Of a stretch of 15,783 nucleotides of DNA, positions 13,922-15,783 are shown piece by piece (position 1 is the first letter of the stretch; the number at the start of each line of letters is the position of its first letter). The notes below the pieces were generated by a model. It made no database searches, had not been told where the DNA came from, and saw only the letters and a program-made list of their open reading frames with translations. The position numbers and the translations under genes were made by a program. Source of the DNA: Fidelibacterota bacterium (GTDB lineage: Bacteria; Marinisomatota; Marinisomatia; Marinisomatales; TCS56); contig DAOWAH010000015.1 of assembly GCA_030634675.1 (NCBI GenBank), forward strand, positions 1 to 15,783, written 5' to 3'.

Positions 13922-15783
13922 ATACCCGCTTTAGAAATATTTATTTAATCAGTCTGGTCTGGTTATCTATGGCATTTGGCCAATTACATCAAATTTCGCT
14001 CGAAGACATTTTTTTACATGAAAAATATGATCCTGTTGCCATAGAAAATATTTGCTGGTTAAATGGTGAAGAAGCGTTCCTGTTTGCTTATAAGGACACA
14101 ATTCGAAATGATGTTTACCGCTATGATATTCAACAGCAGCAACAGGACATTTATTATACCGTGGACGAATTTGAATTTGATGGAGCACAACTTGAAATTG
14201 AATCCTATCAGATCAATTCTATTGGTACTTACTTATTGATTAGAAGTGCAGCGAAACGGGTCTGGCGGCATTCCCGAAATGGAACTTATTTTCTGGTTAA
14301 ACTGTCTGATCGCAACATAATTCCTTTATCCCTTTCGAATACCAGTCTGCGTAATGCTAAATTTTCCCCGGATGGGAGGTCGGTTGCCTATGTGCGCAAC
14401 AATGATCTGTACTGCTTTAATATCGATAAAGCACGGGAACGACGATTGACAAAAGACGGATCCGATGATATTATCAATGGACAGTTCGGCTGGGTCTACG
14501 AAGAGGAATTCGGATCAGCAGATGGATATCGCTGGTCACCGGACAGCAAATTCATCGCTTTCTGGCGCGAAGATCAAACTATGGTCAAACGGTTTACATT
14601 ATTCAATGAAATGTCGACCTATCCGACCACCAGATCATTCGGCTATCCGAAAGTGGGGGAGACTAATCCGACTGTTAAAATCGGTGTTGTACGGATTAAG
14701 AACGGCAGGACGCGCTGGCTCGAGACAGCCCTCGAATATGAGACCTATATTCCACGAATCAAATGGACGGAACAACCCGGGCGATTGGCGATCATGCGCC
14801 TCAACCGTTCCCAGAATAGATTGGAAGTATTGATCGCCGATACCAAATCCGGTCACTGCCAGGTCATCCTCACCGAAAGTGATTCCTGTTGGGTGGATGT
14901 AACCGATGACTGGCGGTTTATAAAGGATGGAAGTTTTTTATGGACTTCGGAACGTTCCGGTTTTAGACATATTTATTATTATTCTGAAAGTGGGGAGCTT
15001 ATCAGGCAGTTAACTGATGGAAAATGGGAAGTAACTGAAATTATTGCTTTGGATGAAAACGCCGGTCGGGTGTATTTCACCGGTAAACTGCAGTCACCGC
15101 TGGAACAGCAATTCTATTCAGTGCCCTTCGGCGGCGGCCAGCCGGAAAACCTGACTGCTAGTTCCGGATATCATAAGGTTAAAGTATTAAAAGACAGTCC
15201 TTATTTTATTGACCATTACTCCAGTACAACAACCCCTGGAATGGTTTATCTAGTTGATAGCACCGGCAGAGAATTAGCTGTATTAGTCGATTCGCAAGTT
15301 GATCTTTTTACCGATTTTAATTTGACTTACCCGGAATTGATTACCGTCAACACCAGCGATGGCCGAGCTGTTTTAAATGCTAAAGTAACCCTACCAGCCG
15401 ATTTCGACCCGAATAGTAAATACCCGGTAGTGATTTTCGGGTATGGCGGACCCGGATCGCAGGTAGTCACTGATCGTTGGGGAGGACGTAATTATCTTTG
15501 GCATCAGTATCTTTGTCAGCAGGGGTATATCTGCTTTTCCATTGATAATCGTGGTACCGGTGGCAGGGGAAAGGCATTTAAAAATTTGACTTATGGTGAT
15601 TTGGGTAATTGGCTGGTCCACGATCAAATTGAGGGCGTCAAATACCTACGATCGCTGCCTTATGTTGATGCCGACCGAATCGGCATCTGGGGCTGGAGCG
15701 GTGGCGGTTATATGACAGCAATGTGCTTGACCGAGGGCAGTGAGTATTTTCGAGTGGGAGTTGCGGTAGCGCCGGTTACTGAT
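13912..15783 (+). CDS. Dipeptidyl peptidase IV-like serine peptidase (S9B), 3' truncated by window edge
   Basis: 624 codons are visible and the frame is open to the window end; the family is about 720-750 residues long. An N-terminal signal peptide (IYLISLVWLSMAFG, residues 10-23) indicates export. The N-terminal beta-propeller includes FSPDGRSVAYVRNNDLY and the DPP-IV signature GWVYEEEF (about 193-200), whose glutamates bind the free N terminus of the substrate. The alpha/beta-hydrolase domain begins near 510 (YPVVIFGYGGPGSQ), with SIDNRGTGGRG and the nucleophile elbow GWSGGGYM, catalytic Ser596. Most family members have GWSYGG, so Tyr is replaced by Gly here. The catalytic Asp and His lie beyond the window. 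Expected to release Xaa-Pro-type dipeptides in the periplasm or outside the cell. Overlaps the glycosylase gene. Confidence 0.9.
   Translation, partial: MEINTRFRNIYLISLVWLSMAFGQLHQISLEDIFLHEKYDPVAIENICWLNGEEAFLFAYKDTIRNDVYRYDIQQQQQDIYYTVDEFEFDGAQLEIESYQINSIGTYLLIRSAAKRVWRHSRNGTYFLVKLSDRNIIPLSLSNTSLRNAKFSPDGRSVAYVRNNDLYCFNIDKARERRLTKDGSDDIINGQFGWVYEEEFGSADGYRWSPDSKFIAFWREDQTMVKRFTLFNEMSTYPTTRSFGYPKVGETNPTVKIGVVRIKNGRTRWLETALEYETYIPRIKWTEQPGRLAIMRLNRSQNRLEVLIADTKSGHCQVILTESDSCWVDVTDDWRFIKDGSFLWTSERSGFRHIYYYSESGELIRQLTDGKWEVTEIIALDENAGRVYFTGKLQSPLEQQFYSVPFGGGQPENLTASSGYHKVKVLKDSPYFIDHYSSTTTPGMVYLVDSTGRELAVLVDSQVDLFTDFNLTYPELITVNTSDGRAVLNAKVTLPADFDPNSKYPVVIFGYGGPGSQVVTDRWGGRNYLWHQYLCQQGYICFSIDNRGTGGRGKAFKNLTYGDLGNWLVHDQIEGVKYLRSLPYVDADRIGIWGWSGGGYMTAMCLTEGSEYFRVGVAVAPVTD

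Noticed and set aside
1..15783. CRISPR arrays, tRNA or rRNA genes, insertion sequences
   Set aside because: I saw no regularly spaced repeats, no cloverleaf-like segment with a CCA-type end, no rRNA-like conserved blocks and no transposase motifs, though a by-eye scan can miss tRNAs.

Overview
The window looks like a stretch of chromosome from a Gram-negative bacterium. Lipoprotein signal peptides, a small beta-barrel-like secreted protein, a PpiD/SurA-type periplasmic folding factor and an S9B dipeptidyl peptidase all point to a two-membrane cell. Moderate-to-low GC, several TTG starts and the gene mix would suit the FCB superphylum (for example Marinimicrobia/Fidelibacterota or Calditrichota). 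That placement is inference from gene style only.

Layout, left to right. (1) 3-704: 3' part of a cysteine-rich 4Fe-4S protein, cut by the window edge. (2) 764-4056: a compact sulfur-handling block. It holds a cysteine-rich MarR regulator with a palindrome in front, an exported two-domain rhodanese, and two half-size YeeE/YedE (TsuA-type) transporter proteins. The second half carries a fused rhodanese domain that has lost its catalytic cysteine. (3) 4050-7975: an envelope block with two serine-hydrolase (class C beta-lactamase fold) lipoproteins, a small predicted barrel protein and a membrane-anchored HExxH metallopeptidase. (4) 8097-8714: a homologue of iodothyronine deiodinases whose reading frame is crossed by one TGA, exactly where deiodinases carry selenocysteine. 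A 7-bp hairpin with a GGA loop sits 21 nt after that TGA, as expected of a bacterial SECIS element. Conventional gene calling would split this gene into two fragments. (5) 8738-8812: two hairpins between convergent genes. (6) 8825-10839, minus strand: a DUF35 Zn-ribbon/OB-fold protein and its thiolase-like partner, overlapping by ATGA. The thiolase-like protein has glycine where the nucleophilic cysteine should be. (7) 10840-11218: non-coding, with a GC-rich block and a clear minus-strand terminator. (8) 11219-13057, minus strand: PpiD-like chaperone/isomerase. (9) 13244-15783, plus strand: family-5 (UDGb-type) uracil-DNA glycosylase overlapped by a DPP-IV-like peptidase that runs off the window.

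The strongest result is the selenocysteine-encoding deiodinase-like gene. It implies that this organism decodes UGA as Sec, so selA/selB/selC/selD should lie elsewhere in the genome. The sulfur block is the next most coherent system: import of thiosulfate or a related sulfur species, periplasmic sulfane transfer, and possible cysteine-based sensing by the MarR protein. The thiolase-like/DUF35 pair probably catalyses something other than ordinary thiolysis.
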